From Desulforapulum sp034007745 (GTDB taxonomy: Bacteria > Desulfobacterota > Desulfobacteria > Desulfobacterales > Desulfobacteraceae): a stretch of 64,000 nt of DNA. Where the stretch lies: contig JAVEQI010000011.1 in assembly GCA_034007745.1 (NCBI GenBank), positions 19,137 through 83,136 on the forward strand. The letters run 5' to 3'. Both the position numbers and the translations under genes were made by a program. Of this stretch, positions 51,571 to 60,622 are shown piece after piece (the first letter of the stretch is position 1; each line of letters opens with the position of its first letter). The notes under the pieces are model-generated. The model saw only the letters and a list, made by a program, of their open reading frames with translations, was not told the origin of the DNA and ran no database searches.

Positions 51571-54255
51571 TTAAGGCCGCATGGCCTGAATCCGTTTAAG
51601 ATTGCTGTTGAGCTTGTCGTTCTTTGCCTCGAGTTCAACCTGCTGATCGTTCACCTTCTGAATCACATCCTCGGGGGCCTTTTCAAGGAAGCTCTCATTG
51701 TTGAGCCGCTTCGATATGGAAAGAAGCTCTTTGGTGATTTTTTCGATCTCCTTTTTCAAGCGCTGCTCTTCCTTTTCAAAATCAATGACACCCTCAAGCA
51801 GCACATGAACCGTTGTAGTTCCCACCACGGCAGTGGCAGACGAGATCCTGGTTGTGACAGGCTCCGACACCTCAAGGCTCTCAAGGCGGGAAAGACTTTC
51901 TATCATGGAACGATTTTTACCGATCAGGGCCATCTCGCGGTCATCACCTGTATGCATCAACACATGAAGAGTGGTGGAGGGCTGAATATTCATCTCTCCA
52001 CGTATGTTTCTAATTCCTGAAACAAGGCCGAAAACAAAGGCCATGTCCGCCTGAATATCCTGCCCATCATCCTGATCGTTTTCTTTGCCGCTGCTCCCTG
52101 CAGCAGAATTACTGACCGTTGGAAAGCTTGCCTGCATAACGCTTTTTTCCACAGTGGGAAGCATGTGCCAGATCTCTTCGGTGACAAAGGGCATGAAGGG
52201 ATGAAGCATGATGAGGATATCCTCTAACACCCTTGCAAGAACGGCCCTTGCCTTATCCCTTCGCAAAAGCCCCTCTTTTTCATAAAGGGCTGGTTTTTCA
52301 GCCTCAAGAAACCAGTCGCAGAACTCGTGCCACACAAACTGATAGATGGCACTTGCCGCCTCGTTAAACCGGTACTCCCCGATACCATCCTTTACCGCCC
52401 TGGCCGTTTCAGCCGATCTCACCATGATCCACTCTTCCATGGGCGATAGATTCTCAAGCCTTGTGGTTCCAGATTGTTCGTCAAGGTGCATCATGGCAAA
52501 TCTGGAGGCGTTCCACAGCTTGTTGACAAAATGGCGGTATCCTTCGACCCGATCCTCGCTCATCTTCACGTCCCTGCCCTGGGCTGCAAAGGCCGCCAGG
52601 GTAAACCTGAAGGCATCGGCTCCATAGGTATCAATCACCTTGAGAGGGTCGATGACATTTCCCTTGGACTTACTCATCTTTTTGCCGTGCTCGTCCCTGA
52701 CAAGGGCGTGGATATAAACATCCTTGAACGGCACCTCGCCCATGAAGTGGATACCCATCATCATCATCCTCGCCACCCAGAAGAAAAGTATGTCAAACCC
52801 GGTCACAAGGGCGTTGGTGGGATAAAATGTCTTTAAAAGATCGGTTTGTTCAGGCCAGCCCATGGTGGAAAAAGGCCACAGGGCACTGCTGAACCAGGTA
52901 TCAAGGACGTCCGTCTCCTGGACAATTTCCTCGGATCCGCATTGGGTGCAGCAATCGGGATCATTTTCCTCAACGATCACAGCATCGCAGGCCCGGCACT
53001 TCCAGACCGGGATTCTGTGGCCCCACCATATCTGCCGGGAGATGCACCAGTCTCTTATGTTGTCCAACCATTCAAAATAGGTCTTTGACCAGTTTTCAGG
53101 AATGATTCTGGTCTCACCCTTGCGAACAGCATCGGCAGCCTCCTTGGCAAGGGGTCCTGCCTTTACGAACCACTGCTTTGACAGGGAAGGTTCAACAACG
53201 GTCCTGCATCGATAGCACTGACCCACGCTGTTTTTAAGCGGTTCTTTTTTAACGATGAGACCGAGCGCCTCAAGGGCCTTTACAGCTTCGTTCCTGCAGG
53301 CAAATCGGTCAAGTCCGGCAAAGGAACCAGCCTCTCCGGTCATCCTGCCATCGTCATCGATAACCTTGATGCTTTCAAGATTGTGGGTCTTACCAAGATT
53401 AAAATCGTTGGGATCATGGGCCGGGGTAACCTTGAGGGCTCCGGTACCAAAGCTTGTATCCACATACTCGTCTCTAATAATGGGTATCTTTCTGTTGGTC
53501 AGGGGAAGCATGACCGTCTGTTCTGTAAGATCCTTGTACCGATCGTCATTAGGGTTCACCGCAACGCCGGTGTCGCCGAACATTGTTTCAGGCCGGGTGG
53601 TGGCGACTACAAGGCCATCTTTTCCGTCACCAAAGGGATATCTGATATAGTATAAAAAGCTGTCCTGCTCCTCGTATTCAACCTCGAGATCGGCAAGGGC
53701 TGTTTTGCATCTTGGACACCAGTTGGTGATATAGTTTCCCTCGTAGATGAGTCCTTCCTTGTACAGTCTTACGAACACCTTGCGAACGGCCTCGGACAAA
53801 CCTTCGTCCATGGTGAAACGTTCCCGGTCCCAATCGCAGGAGGCTCCGATCCGCTTGAGCTGGTTAATGATGGCACCACCAGAATCAGCCCGCCATTTCC
53901 ACACCTCATCGATAAAGGCCTCCCGTCCAAGCTGGTCCCTTGTGATCCCCTTTTGGGCAAGATTACGCTCAACCACATTCTGGGTGGCGATTCCGGCATG
54001 GTCGGTTCCGGGCATCCACAGGACATTGTCGCCCATGAGTCTTCTGAAGCGGCACATGATGTCCTGAACTGTTATATTCAGGGCGTGTCCCATGTGAAGG
54101 ACCCCTGTAACGTTGGGGGGAGGAATGACGATGGAGTAGGGCTTTTTTTCACTCTTATCAAGGGCCTTGAAAAAGCCCTGCTTTTCCCATTTTCCATACC
54201 ATTTTTTCTCGATCCCGGCAGGATTATATCCTTTTTCAAGAGAATCAGAACTCAT
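51571..54255 (-). CDS. valS: Valyl-tRNA synthetase
   Basis: An 894-residue class I synthetase charging tRNA-Val. The HIGH motif appears as HMGHALN, KMSKS is KMSKSKGNVIDP, and the insert before it is the editing domain (VATTRPETMFGDTGVAVNPN). Zinc-type cysteines occur in CRACDAVIVEENDPDCC. The C-terminal coiled-coil arm (KEEQRLKKEIEKITKELLSI) is present. Length is normal. A hairpin with a T-tract lies 27 bases before the start on the same strand. Confidence 0.96.
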   Translation of the reverse strand: MSSDSLEKGYNPAGIEKKWYGKWEKQGFFKALDKSEKKPYSIVIPPPNVTGVLHMGHALNITVQDIMCRFRRLMGDNVLWMPGTDHAGIATQNVVERNLAQKGITRDQLGREAFIDEVWKWRADSGGAIINQLKRIGASCDWDRERFTMDEGLSEAVRKVFVRLYKEGLIYEGNYITNWCPRCKTALADLEVEYEEQDSFLYYIRYPFGDGKDGLVVATTRPETMFGDTGVAVNPNDDRYKDLTEQTVMLPLTNRKIPIIRDEYVDTSFGTGALKVTPAHDPNDFNLGKTHNLESIKVIDDDGRMTGEAGSFAGLDRFACRNEAVKALEALGLIVKKEPLKNSVGQCYRCRTVVEPSLSKQWFVKAGPLAKEAADAVRKGETRIIPENWSKTYFEWLDNIRDWCISRQIWWGHRIPVWKCRACDAVIVEENDPDCCTQCGSEEIVQETDVLDTWFSSALWPFSTMGWPEQTDLLKTFYPTNALVTGFDILFFWVARMMMMGIHFMGEVPFKDVYIHALVRDEHGKKMSKSKGNVIDPLKVIDTYGADAFRFTLAAFAAQGRDVKMSEDRVEGYRHFVNKLWNASRFAMMHLDEQSGTTRLENLSPMEEWIMVRSAETARAVKDGIGEYRFNEAASAIYQFVWHEFCDWFLEAEKPALYEKEGLLRRDKARAVLARVLEDILIMLHPFMPFVTEEIWHMLPTVEKSVMQASFPTVSNSAAGSSGKENDQDDGQDIQADMAFVFGLVSGIRNIRGEMNIQPSTTLHVLMHTGDDREMALIGKNRSMIESLSRLESLEVSEPVTTRISSATAVVGTTTVHVLLEGVIDFEKEEQRLKKEIEKITKELLSISKRLNNESFLEKAPEDVIQKVNDQQVELEAKNDKLNSNLKRIQAMRP

Positions 54256-54281
54256 AAAACTAACTCCTAAATCGCATTAAT

Positions 54282-54304
54282 AAAAAAGGGGATCTGCAGT
54301 CCCC
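54282..54304 (-). terminator. Hairpin with T-run upstream of valS
   Basis: On the minus strand GGGGA-CTGCAGA-TCCCC is followed by TTTTTT. It sits between the acidic-protein gene and valS. It either ends the upstream transcript or attenuates read-through into valS. No T-box features were recognised. Confidence 0.55.
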
Positions 54305-54402
54305 AGGATATCTTTTTTGAACAAGTTTTGAAACACAAGGCAATCCTGCATCATGCCAAACGCAAGGAGGAAGCACAATGGTTTCACGATAAAAATCCGT
54401 GG

Positions 54403-54747
54403 TTAAAGATCCTTGAGCAGACTCTGTTTGATCGCTGCAATCTCTCTTTCCACAACCCTTTCTACGGCCTTGACAAAAAGAGTGTCCAGCTGCCGGCCAT
54501 ACTTTTTTTCTACTACCCGCAAAAGAGCCGCTTCTACAGCATCATCGGATAAAAAGCTGTTGTCGTCCCGGGCCATACCCTTTTCAGGAATCATCGTTGA
54601 AGGGGAATGATCCATATTACCATCATCAGCCACATTTTCATCAAGGATATCGGTCAGTTCAATGATCCCCTGATCTTCATCTGCCTGGTCTACATCCGGT
54701 AGATCTTCATCTGAAAAGTCATGATTCCGATTCATTGTCTCTGTCAT
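54403..54747 (-). CDS. Acidic helical protein, possibly PopZ-like
   Basis: A 114-residue protein that I do not firmly recognise. The first ~70 residues are very acidic and low in hydrophobics (DEDLPDVDQADEDQGIIELT). The last ~45 are a predicted helix with regular hydrophobic spacing (AALLRVVEKKYGRQLDTLFV, then KAVERVVEREIAAIKQSLL). An acidic disordered linker followed by a C-terminal helical VxRxVxxEI segment resembles PopZ/DUF2497 polar organisers, but this likeness is weak. It precedes valS on the same strand across a hairpin. Confidence 0.55.
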   Translation of the reverse strand: MTETMNRNHDFSDEDLPDVDQADEDQGIIELTDILDENVADDGNMDHSPSTMIPEKGMARDDNSFLSDDAVEAALLRVVEKKYGRQLDTLFVKAVERVVEREIAAIKQSLLKDL

Positions 54748-54948
54748 AAAAAGATTCCCATTGTTTCCCTCGTAAAGGGAGGATTCTAAAATCAGCGTTT
54801 CACCTGAAAACTTCAGGTTCTAAAGCCGAGCAAAAAATATCAGAGGCCCACCCTTGTGTCAAGCCTTGTGCGTGTTAAAAAGGTCAAAACTCCACTTAAC
54901 CCTCCAAATTTACTTGCCAATGAAGACACTTTACCCTATAAGCTACCC

Positions 54949-55701
54949 ATGCGAAGATTTTACATAGAAACTGGCAATATCAATGACAAGAATCCCGTCA
55001 TTACCGGACAGGAGGCAAAGCATTTGAAAACTGTGCTGCGCCTCGGTCCTGGAGATATCGTAGAGCTTGTGGACGGCAGGGGAACCATTGCCAGGGCCCA
55101 GATCAAAACAATCACCCAGGATGCGGCAACCTTTGTCATCCTTGACAATCTTTCCCCGGGGTCTGAATCATGGCTCCATGTCACAATCGCCCAGGGAATG
55201 CTCAAGGACAAGAAAATGGACATGCTCATACGCCACCTCACGGAACTTGGCATCTGCGAGTGGTACCCATTTTTTTCAAGCCGATCGATTCCCAAACCTG
55301 ACGCAAAAAGACTCTCCTCACGAATGGAACGGTGGGACAAGATTGCAAAGGAGGCGTTAAAGCAGTGCGGCAGAACCATGCTGCCCGTCATAAGCAGGCC
55401 GGTTCAGCTGGAAGAGCTGCTTGAAACCTCCCAAGAATATGATAAAAAAATAGCATTCTGGGAAAATGCCACGGCTCCCCTCGCAACCTCGAACGAATCG
55501 ACCTTGAAGCCGGTAGAAAGAGTCATTGTGCTGATCGGACCTGAAGGCGGATTTTCAACCGCTGAGATAGATGCTGCAAAGGCAATGGGATTTATCTCCT
55601 GCTCCCTTGGTCCGCGCATACTCAGGGCAGAAACCGCTTCCCTTGCCGCAGCCACGCTTGTTCAGTATGTTTTTGGTGACCTTGGCCAAAATAGTCCTTG
55701 A
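54949..55701 (+). CDS. rsmE: 16S rRNA (uracil1498-N3)-methyltransferase RsmE
   Basis: A 250-residue SPOUT methyltransferase modifying U1498 of 16S rRNA. The start at 54949 gives the family N-terminus MRRFYIETGNI; an upstream GTG would add 31 atypical residues. The PUA-like domain has ITGQEAKHLKTVLRLGPGD. The knot region has LIGPEGGFSTAEIDAAKAMG then SLGPRILRAETASLAAATLV, the SAM-binding trefoil signature. tRNA-Phe follows 42 bases downstream. Confidence 0.95.
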   Translation: MRRFYIETGNINDKNPVITGQEAKHLKTVLRLGPGDIVELVDGRGTIARAQIKTITQDAATFVILDNLSPGSESWLHVTIAQGMLKDKKMDMLIRHLTELGICEWYPFFSSRSIPKPDAKRLSSRMERWDKIAKEALKQCGRTMLPVISRPVQLEELLETSQEYDKKIAFWENATAPLATSNESTLKPVERVIVLIGPEGGFSTAEIDAAKAMGFISCSLGPRILRAETASLAAATLVQYVFGDLGQNSP

Positions 55702-55743
55702 CACCGGGAGCATTATTAAATATAAACGCCTTGATTTATCTTA

Positions 55744-55819
55744 GCCTAGGTAGCTCAGTCGGTAGAGCAGGAGACTGAAAATCCCCGTGTCGGCGGTTCG
55801 ATTCCGTCCCTGGGCACCA
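55744..55819 (+). tRNA. tRNA-Phe (anticodon GAA)
   Basis: A 76-nt cloverleaf with encoded CCA. The acceptor GCCTAGG pairs with CCTGGGC (one T-G wobble), the D arm is GCTC..GAGC, the anticodon loop is CTGAAAA and the T loop TTCGATT. The anticodon stem GGAGA/TCCCC has one A-C mismatch at 29-41, where GGGGA would pair fully. It may be tolerated or slightly destabilising. Its 3' end faces the accessory Zorya region. Confidence 0.96.
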
Positions 55820-55825
55820 TATTCT

Positions 55826-55866
55826 AAAGGCCTTTCAGCGATTTTCGTTGAAAGGCCTTTTCTTTT
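55826..55866 (+). terminator. Rho-independent terminator after tRNA-Phe
   Basis: AAAGGCCTTTCA (55826-55837) and TGAAAGGCCTTT (55849-55860) form a perfect 12-bp stem around an 11-base loop, followed by TCTTTT. It is symmetrical enough to work on both strands. Confidence 0.9.
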
Positions 55867-56234
55867 GGGGCACCAATTTAATACACATATAATACATTTT
55901 TGTTTTTCTAATACACCTCCAACAAAAAAACCGGCCTAATATGATCGGGCTGCCTGACCAACAATTACAACCTTCCCTGTAAACAGAAACGGTATTATGA
56001 GTTTATGGGGTCGCCTGTATACCCCACAACCGACTCCACGATTTCGAATGCCCTACCCCCCCTCATTACCAAAGGTCCCTTCTGATCTTCCTGGCAATAA
56101 TCCCAAAGGGTTTTAAAACCGATTTTACCAGTGTTTCCCAACATGCCCATACCAGATGTCCTCCGCCATTGTCTGCGTAAGACCATCACGGACCAGAAAA
56201 GGACGGCAGTGTATTGGACGGCTCGGTCAAGGTC
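55867..56234. other. Possible island junction and decayed sequence
   Basis: Directly after the terminator, GGGGCACCAATT echoes the tRNA 3' end (GGGCACCA, eight bases shared). Three TAATACA motifs follow (about 55878-55915). This resembles the attachment-site side of an integrated element, but no integrase gene is in the window. On the minus strand, 55995-56189 holds a 64-codon frame (contains KTLWDYCQEDQKGPLVMRGG) that I do not recognise and believe is debris. Confidence 0.35.
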
Positions 56235-56530
56235 CTATCGTTGCGGTTTCATTTTCAGGGCGCCGCAGGTCAGAAGGGCCTGGGCAGCATGATAGGTAAG
56301 CATTCTCCAGAAACTTGAATGTGCAATGCATGGGATAGGCGATCAGGGCGTCGGAAACAATAAACAGCACAGCCCCTGCGATAATGATACCGTTGGTGTA
56401 GCGCCCCAGGCAGACGGACACACCCATGTTCAGGATGACGCCAAGTTATACAAAAATCGGGACTTTCATGGGGCCGAGTGCCGGGTAAAGCCTATCGGCA
56501 ATTTTCAGAGTAAACAGGACCATACCCCCA
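56235..56530 (-). pseudogene. YhhN/TMEM86-family (lysoplasmalogenase-like) pseudogene
   Basis: The C-terminal half of a YhhN membrane protein is readable on the minus strand in broken pieces: PALGPMKVPIFV, then an in-frame TAA, then LGVILNMGVSVCLGRYTNG and AGAVLFIVSDALIAY. After a frameshift comes LTYHAAQALLTCGALK before the true stop at 56235. GAVLFxxSDALIA and the TYhaAQaLL ending are the family hallmarks. The N-terminal ~100 residues are absent. With at least two disabling lesions it cannot be expressed. Confidence 0.75.
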
Positions 56531-56588
56531 TGACTTACGATTCCTTGCTTTACAATCTTCGTGTATATTGCTACAGGTCAAACACTAC

Positions 56589-59429
56589 TTAATTGTCTCC
56601 ACTTTCTTTCGCCCCACCATTGCTTGTATCTATATTAAGACAATCAAGCAAGTTTTCTGGCTTTAGCTTCAGTTCGGAAGATGGCCTGAGGACGTCCCGG
56701 GCCAAGTTTGCTTTGGATCGAATCAGTTCATCTAAACGTTCTTCGACGGTGACAAATCGTTCGTCTTTTACGATGGGATAATAAATGGTAACAGGTCTCG
56801 TCTGTCCGATTCGATGGACACGATCTGTTGCCTGGTTCTCCTTTGCGGGGTTCCATGGTCGGGTGTAATGGATGACATGATTTGCCGCAGTGATGTTCAG
56901 CCCTACACCACCAACCTGATGCCCTAAGATCAGCACGTTGAACCCTTCCTTTTCACTAAAAATGTCAATAATGGTCTGTCGATTTCCGGAAACCTCTCCG
57001 TTGACAATGTCAGCCCAAATACCAAATTTCTTCCGGATGGCGTCTTGAAGGATCCGCTGAATAGCTTTGAAATCAGTGAATACAATGACTTTTTCCTCGG
57101 CATTTCTAACATCAGATAGTATTGTCAGTGTCTCATCCAATTTAGGGCATGATGTATTATTTACATCTTGCCCGCCGGAAGATGGGGCTTGTACTGCCAA
57201 GGGATGCGCACAGAGCATCAGCAAGCGCTGGATGGCCCCAAGGGCTGCCCCTTTTCCTCCAGCCTTCCCCGTTCTGGCTATTTCCTGATAAATGTGAAAT
57301 TGATGATCACTCAAAGATGTTGTTCGAAAATTAAAGTTTTTTGATGGCAGGTCCTTCAAATTATCTGATTTGAGTCGCCGAAGGTAAAAACCTTTTATTT
57401 CCGCTAAAAGGGTGTTGATCGTTTCCTCTCTTTTCTTTTCCTCTCCCTCCACTATAGGCCGTTCGTATTTCTTTCGAAAATCTGACCAGCTTCCCAAAAG
57501 CCCTGGTTGAACAAAATCCATGATGCACCAGAATTCAATCAGTCCGTTTTCAACGGGTGTTCCGGAGAGTGCAACCCTGTGCTTAGATTTCAGGGCTTTT
57601 ACGGCGCTAGTTCGTTGTGCGGTCGGATTTTTAGCATACTGTGCCTCGTCGCAAACAACCATGTTCCAATCTATAGTCCCCAGTTTGGCCTGTTCTCTAC
57701 GAAGGGTGTCGTAGGTGGTTAACACCACGTCAAAGTTTTTTAAGTAATCGGGGTTCATCACCCGTTGATCTCCACCGTAAATACATACGGCGAGCTTCCC
57801 TTGGGAAAATTCATTGAGTTCCCGCCGCCAGTTCTCTAAAAGTGTTTTTGGCATGACGATAAGATGGGGTCCACCCTCACCCGTCTCTTTGATACGCAAA
57901 AGGTGGGCGATGGTTTGAACAGTTTTGCCCAGACCCATTTCATCCGCCAGGAGCCCCCCGATATGATGGTTTGACAATCGGGAGAGCCACCGATACCCGC
58001 TAAGCTGAAATGGGAACAGTTCTCCATTGAAATTTATAGGGGTATCGATCTCCGGAAGATCACCAGGCAGTTGAAGATCATCAAAAGTCGATGATGTGGG
58101 ATCGACAAATTCCAACAGTTCCAGGTTCTCATATATTTCAAGTATGCTGCCGGCAGGGATTTTATAAGAGCCATCTGTCTGTTTTTCATATTTTCCAAGG
58201 GCCTGATCTAATCGTTCCCCCTGATCAGGGTCAATCCGAATCCACGCATCACCATGTTTTACATACTCATCTTCGTTTTCCCGTGACCGGCTCTGTAGTT
58301 CGCGGTAGGTATCTGGAGATATTTCTGGCGAGCCATTCGGTCCTTTTTCAGTATCGTATTTCCCACCATTCACATCTTCAGCAGGGGACCAGTCATCAAG
58401 TACGATTCCGGGAATACCCTCAAACCAACCGCCATGGGAACGCTTTACATGGATGTAGGGCCTCGAGTTGTATACCTTTGTTTGTATACCCTTGACCCTC
58501 TCGCTGAAAAGAGAAAGATCAAATCCTTCAGGCAGTATCTGTTCCGGATTGGTAACGAGTCTGGGGACATCTGTCCCCGTCACTTTCCCGTCTTTAGGTA
58601 ACCGGCTCATCCTTTGGCGAAGATCTTTATCCAACACCAGGCGTTTTCGTTTTAAGGTTGAATCATTTTTGGTCAATACCCTTCTCGGAACGCCTCTGAG
58701 GAGGTCCTCACCGTTTTTTACACCATAGGCTTCCATGCTTTTGATATGGGGAATAAGTGTTATCTCATCAGGTGAGTCCTCCCGAAAATCGATGGATGCC
58801 TTTGAAGCAAATTCATATTCCTCATTCTGCAAGTATCCATCCAGGGTCGCCCTTGCATTTTTAGCTGCAGCTCTTGTCATTGCCAGGTAGGCCATTCGAT
58901 CTTCCAGGTTGTTCCATTGGACATTTCTTCCTTCTGCGGTGTCAAAAAGTTCTTGTTGGATTTTTGTGAGCGGAATAATGACATCGGCCCCCAAGAAGAA
59001 TACAGGGCCAAAGCGTGGAGGATCACCATCTCGAAGCGGGCCGTATTCCGGATGCCGGGCTTCCACCCTTATGCGAAACGCCGGATCGCCCACATAGGAA
59101 GACGTGGACGTCTCCAGGGGAAGCTCCTTGGGGGAAGGAATACGCAACAAATCAAAGATTCCCTGATCTTCCTCACTGTCAAATCGTTCGTAAATGCTCC
59201 AGGGAATCAACCAACTCCCAGACTTCTCAGTTGTGACAAGATCTTCACTCCAGAGGTTGTCCAAAGCGGCCCAAAGTTCCCCTTCGGGAAGGAGTTTTGA
59301 CAGAATTTCGGGGGTATTTTTATTCAGTGGAAAAGCAGGCGGTTGATCCACTTTTAAATTGAAGCGGATACCTTCAGGAGAATAGCTCTTTTGCAGTTGT
59401 GTTTTCTTTTGTCCTTTTAAGAATTTCAT
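56589..59429 (-). CDS. zorD: Zorya type I ZorD, SNF2-family helicase/effector
   Basis: A 946-residue SNF2 helicase-like protein. The N-terminal ~480 residues are family-specific. The motor then shows Walker A ADEMGLGKTVQT (around residue 495), LIVMPKTLLENWRRELNEF, the Walker B variant CDEAQYAKN near 591, VALSGTPVENGLIEFW, and motifs V/VI in GVGLNITAANHVIHYTRPWN and DRVHRIGQTRPVTIYY. In published Zorya systems ZorD is the DNA-degrading effector recruited after ZorAB senses phage entry. No separate nuclease domain was evident by eye after the helicase. It overlaps zorC by four bases and ends the operon. Confidence 0.9.
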   Translation of the reverse strand: MKFLKGQKKTQLQKSYSPEGIRFNLKVDQPPAFPLNKNTPEILSKLLPEGELWAALDNLWSEDLVTTEKSGSWLIPWSIYERFDSEEDQGIFDLLRIPSPKELPLETSTSSYVGDPAFRIRVEARHPEYGPLRDGDPPRFGPVFFLGADVIIPLTKIQQELFDTAEGRNVQWNNLEDRMAYLAMTRAAAKNARATLDGYLQNEEYEFASKASIDFREDSPDEITLIPHIKSMEAYGVKNGEDLLRGVPRRVLTKNDSTLKRKRLVLDKDLRQRMSRLPKDGKVTGTDVPRLVTNPEQILPEGFDLSLFSERVKGIQTKVYNSRPYIHVKRSHGGWFEGIPGIVLDDWSPAEDVNGGKYDTEKGPNGSPEISPDTYRELQSRSRENEDEYVKHGDAWIRIDPDQGERLDQALGKYEKQTDGSYKIPAGSILEIYENLELLEFVDPTSSTFDDLQLPGDLPEIDTPINFNGELFPFQLSGYRWLSRLSNHHIGGLLADEMGLGKTVQTIAHLLRIKETGEGGPHLIVMPKTLLENWRRELNEFSQGKLAVCIYGGDQRVMNPDYLKNFDVVLTTYDTLRREQAKLGTIDWNMVVCDEAQYAKNPTAQRTSAVKALKSKHRVALSGTPVENGLIEFWCIMDFVQPGLLGSWSDFRKKYERPIVEGEEKKREETINTLLAEIKGFYLRRLKSDNLKDLPSKNFNFRTTSLSDHQFHIYQEIARTGKAGGKGAALGAIQRLLMLCAHPLAVQAPSSGGQDVNNTSCPKLDETLTILSDVRNAEEKVIVFTDFKAIQRILQDAIRKKFGIWADIVNGEVSGNRQTIIDIFSEKEGFNVLILGHQVGGVGLNITAANHVIHYTRPWNPAKENQATDRVHRIGQTRPVTIYYPIVKDERFVTVEERLDELIRSKANLARDVLRPSSELKLKPENLLDCLNIDTSNGGAKESGDN

Positions 59430-60622
59430 TTGATTCTCAGAAGCTGCTGGATTTTTTGGACGGTATCTTCCTCCCAGTACCTATTGTGAATGATTCTACC
59501 ATCCCATGATGGGAATGATGAGATGCGAATAGTTTTATGTTTGTTTTTAAATGCCCCAGGGTGAGAATATTGCTGAGCCCTGTTCCAGAAGTTACTGAAT
59601 TCCGTCTTAGGATAAATGTAGGCAGCGTTTCCAACTTGCTTGAATTCGATGACGCCAAATTTATTAAAATCAATCATAAACCCATCTTCCTGCAATATCT
59701 CTCGAACCCTTATTACTTTACCCTCTCGAAGGAACTTTTTCCAGAAATCAGCTCTTTCCCCCTCAAAGAATTTCTCAATCCGCTTCTCCATGACCCATCG
59801 GGCAAATTCCTCTTTTGCACCTGGATCAACTTTACGCCAAAAGGGTGTTTCAAGGCTTGTATTTTCTCTGTCAAGTGTCGGAACGTCGAATCTATTTTCT
59901 ATCCATTCAAGAATTGGAGTCTTCCAATTGGCCTTTCTCTCAAGCACGTTCAGATAATGTTTACCAAAGTCCTGTAATTCTGCAGCATTCATGGGGTCCT
60001 CAAATACCTCCATAATTCTTTCCGTCTTCTCTATGGAAATACATTTTGCCGAACCATTTTTGAGGAGCAGGCGCCAAACGGCACGGTGTAAGCCATCATC
60101 GGGACTGATATGGTTTTCTTCTAAATAAATATCCAGGGTTTTCTGGTCACTGCGCATCTGGTAATCCCGAAAGACTCCCTCATCCAGGTTTTTGGAAATG
60201 AGCCAGGTTGTCACAGAGGGTGATACATCAGGCATTTCATTTAGCCCCTGAAATCCTTTCTTAGAAATGATTTCCTTTATTGTTTTTTCAAGGAGTTTAT
60301 TTGGGTACAGGGATACCAATTTAAACCACAAGCGATAGAGAACTTTTTTCCTGGGCCGAAGGATCATAATTTCAGCAGCTTTTTGGGTCGTTTTTTCTAT
60401 ACGATCTCTAACAATAATTTCAACGCAGGCCAAAATTTCTCGTATACTAAAGCGGTACGCGAGGTCCTTCAGATTATCAAAAGAGGTTTCTTCCAATTGT
60501 TTGCGTACTTCATCGATCAATGTATTCCCTATTCGGGAAATAGTTTCACCCCTGTAGGGATGCATTTTTCGAATTTCAGAGAGGGCTTCTTCCAAATGGG
60601 ACAATTGGCATTCAATTCTCAT
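59426..60622 (-). CDS. zorC: Zorya type I ZorC
   Basis: A 398-residue, mostly helical protein with no recognised catalytic motif. It is identified by its position between zorB and zorD, with four-base overlaps on both sides, and by the EH-type C-terminal region rich in aromatic and basic residues (ENRFDVPTLDRENTSLETPF, RREGKVIRVREIL-like segment near residue 300). Known ZorC proteins are usually longer, around 500-560 residues, so this is a compact version. In the system ZorC is thought to bind DNA and bridge the membrane motor to ZorD. Confidence 0.82.
   Translation of the reverse strand: MRIECQLSHLEEALSEIRKMHPYRGETISRIGNTLIDEVRKQLEETSFDNLKDLAYRFSIREILACVEIIVRDRIEKTTQKAAEIMILRPRKKVLYRLWFKLVSLYPNKLLEKTIKEIISKKGFQGLNEMPDVSPSVTTWLISKNLDEGVFRDYQMRSDQKTLDIYLEENHISPDDGLHRAVWRLLLKNGSAKCISIEKTERIMEVFEDPMNAAELQDFGKHYLNVLERKANWKTPILEWIENRFDVPTLDRENTSLETPFWRKVDPGAKEEFARWVMEKRIEKFFEGERADFWKKFLREGKVIRVREILQEDGFMIDFNKFGVIEFKQVGNAAYIYPKTEFSNFWNRAQQYSHPGAFKNKHKTIRISSFPSWDGRIIHNRYWEEDTVQKIQQLLRIK

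Noticed and set aside
54802..54818. ACCTGAA-AAC-TTCAGGT hairpin between the acidic-protein gene and rsmE
   Set aside because: A 7-bp stem without a T-run in a divergent spacer; too short to name as operator or terminator.
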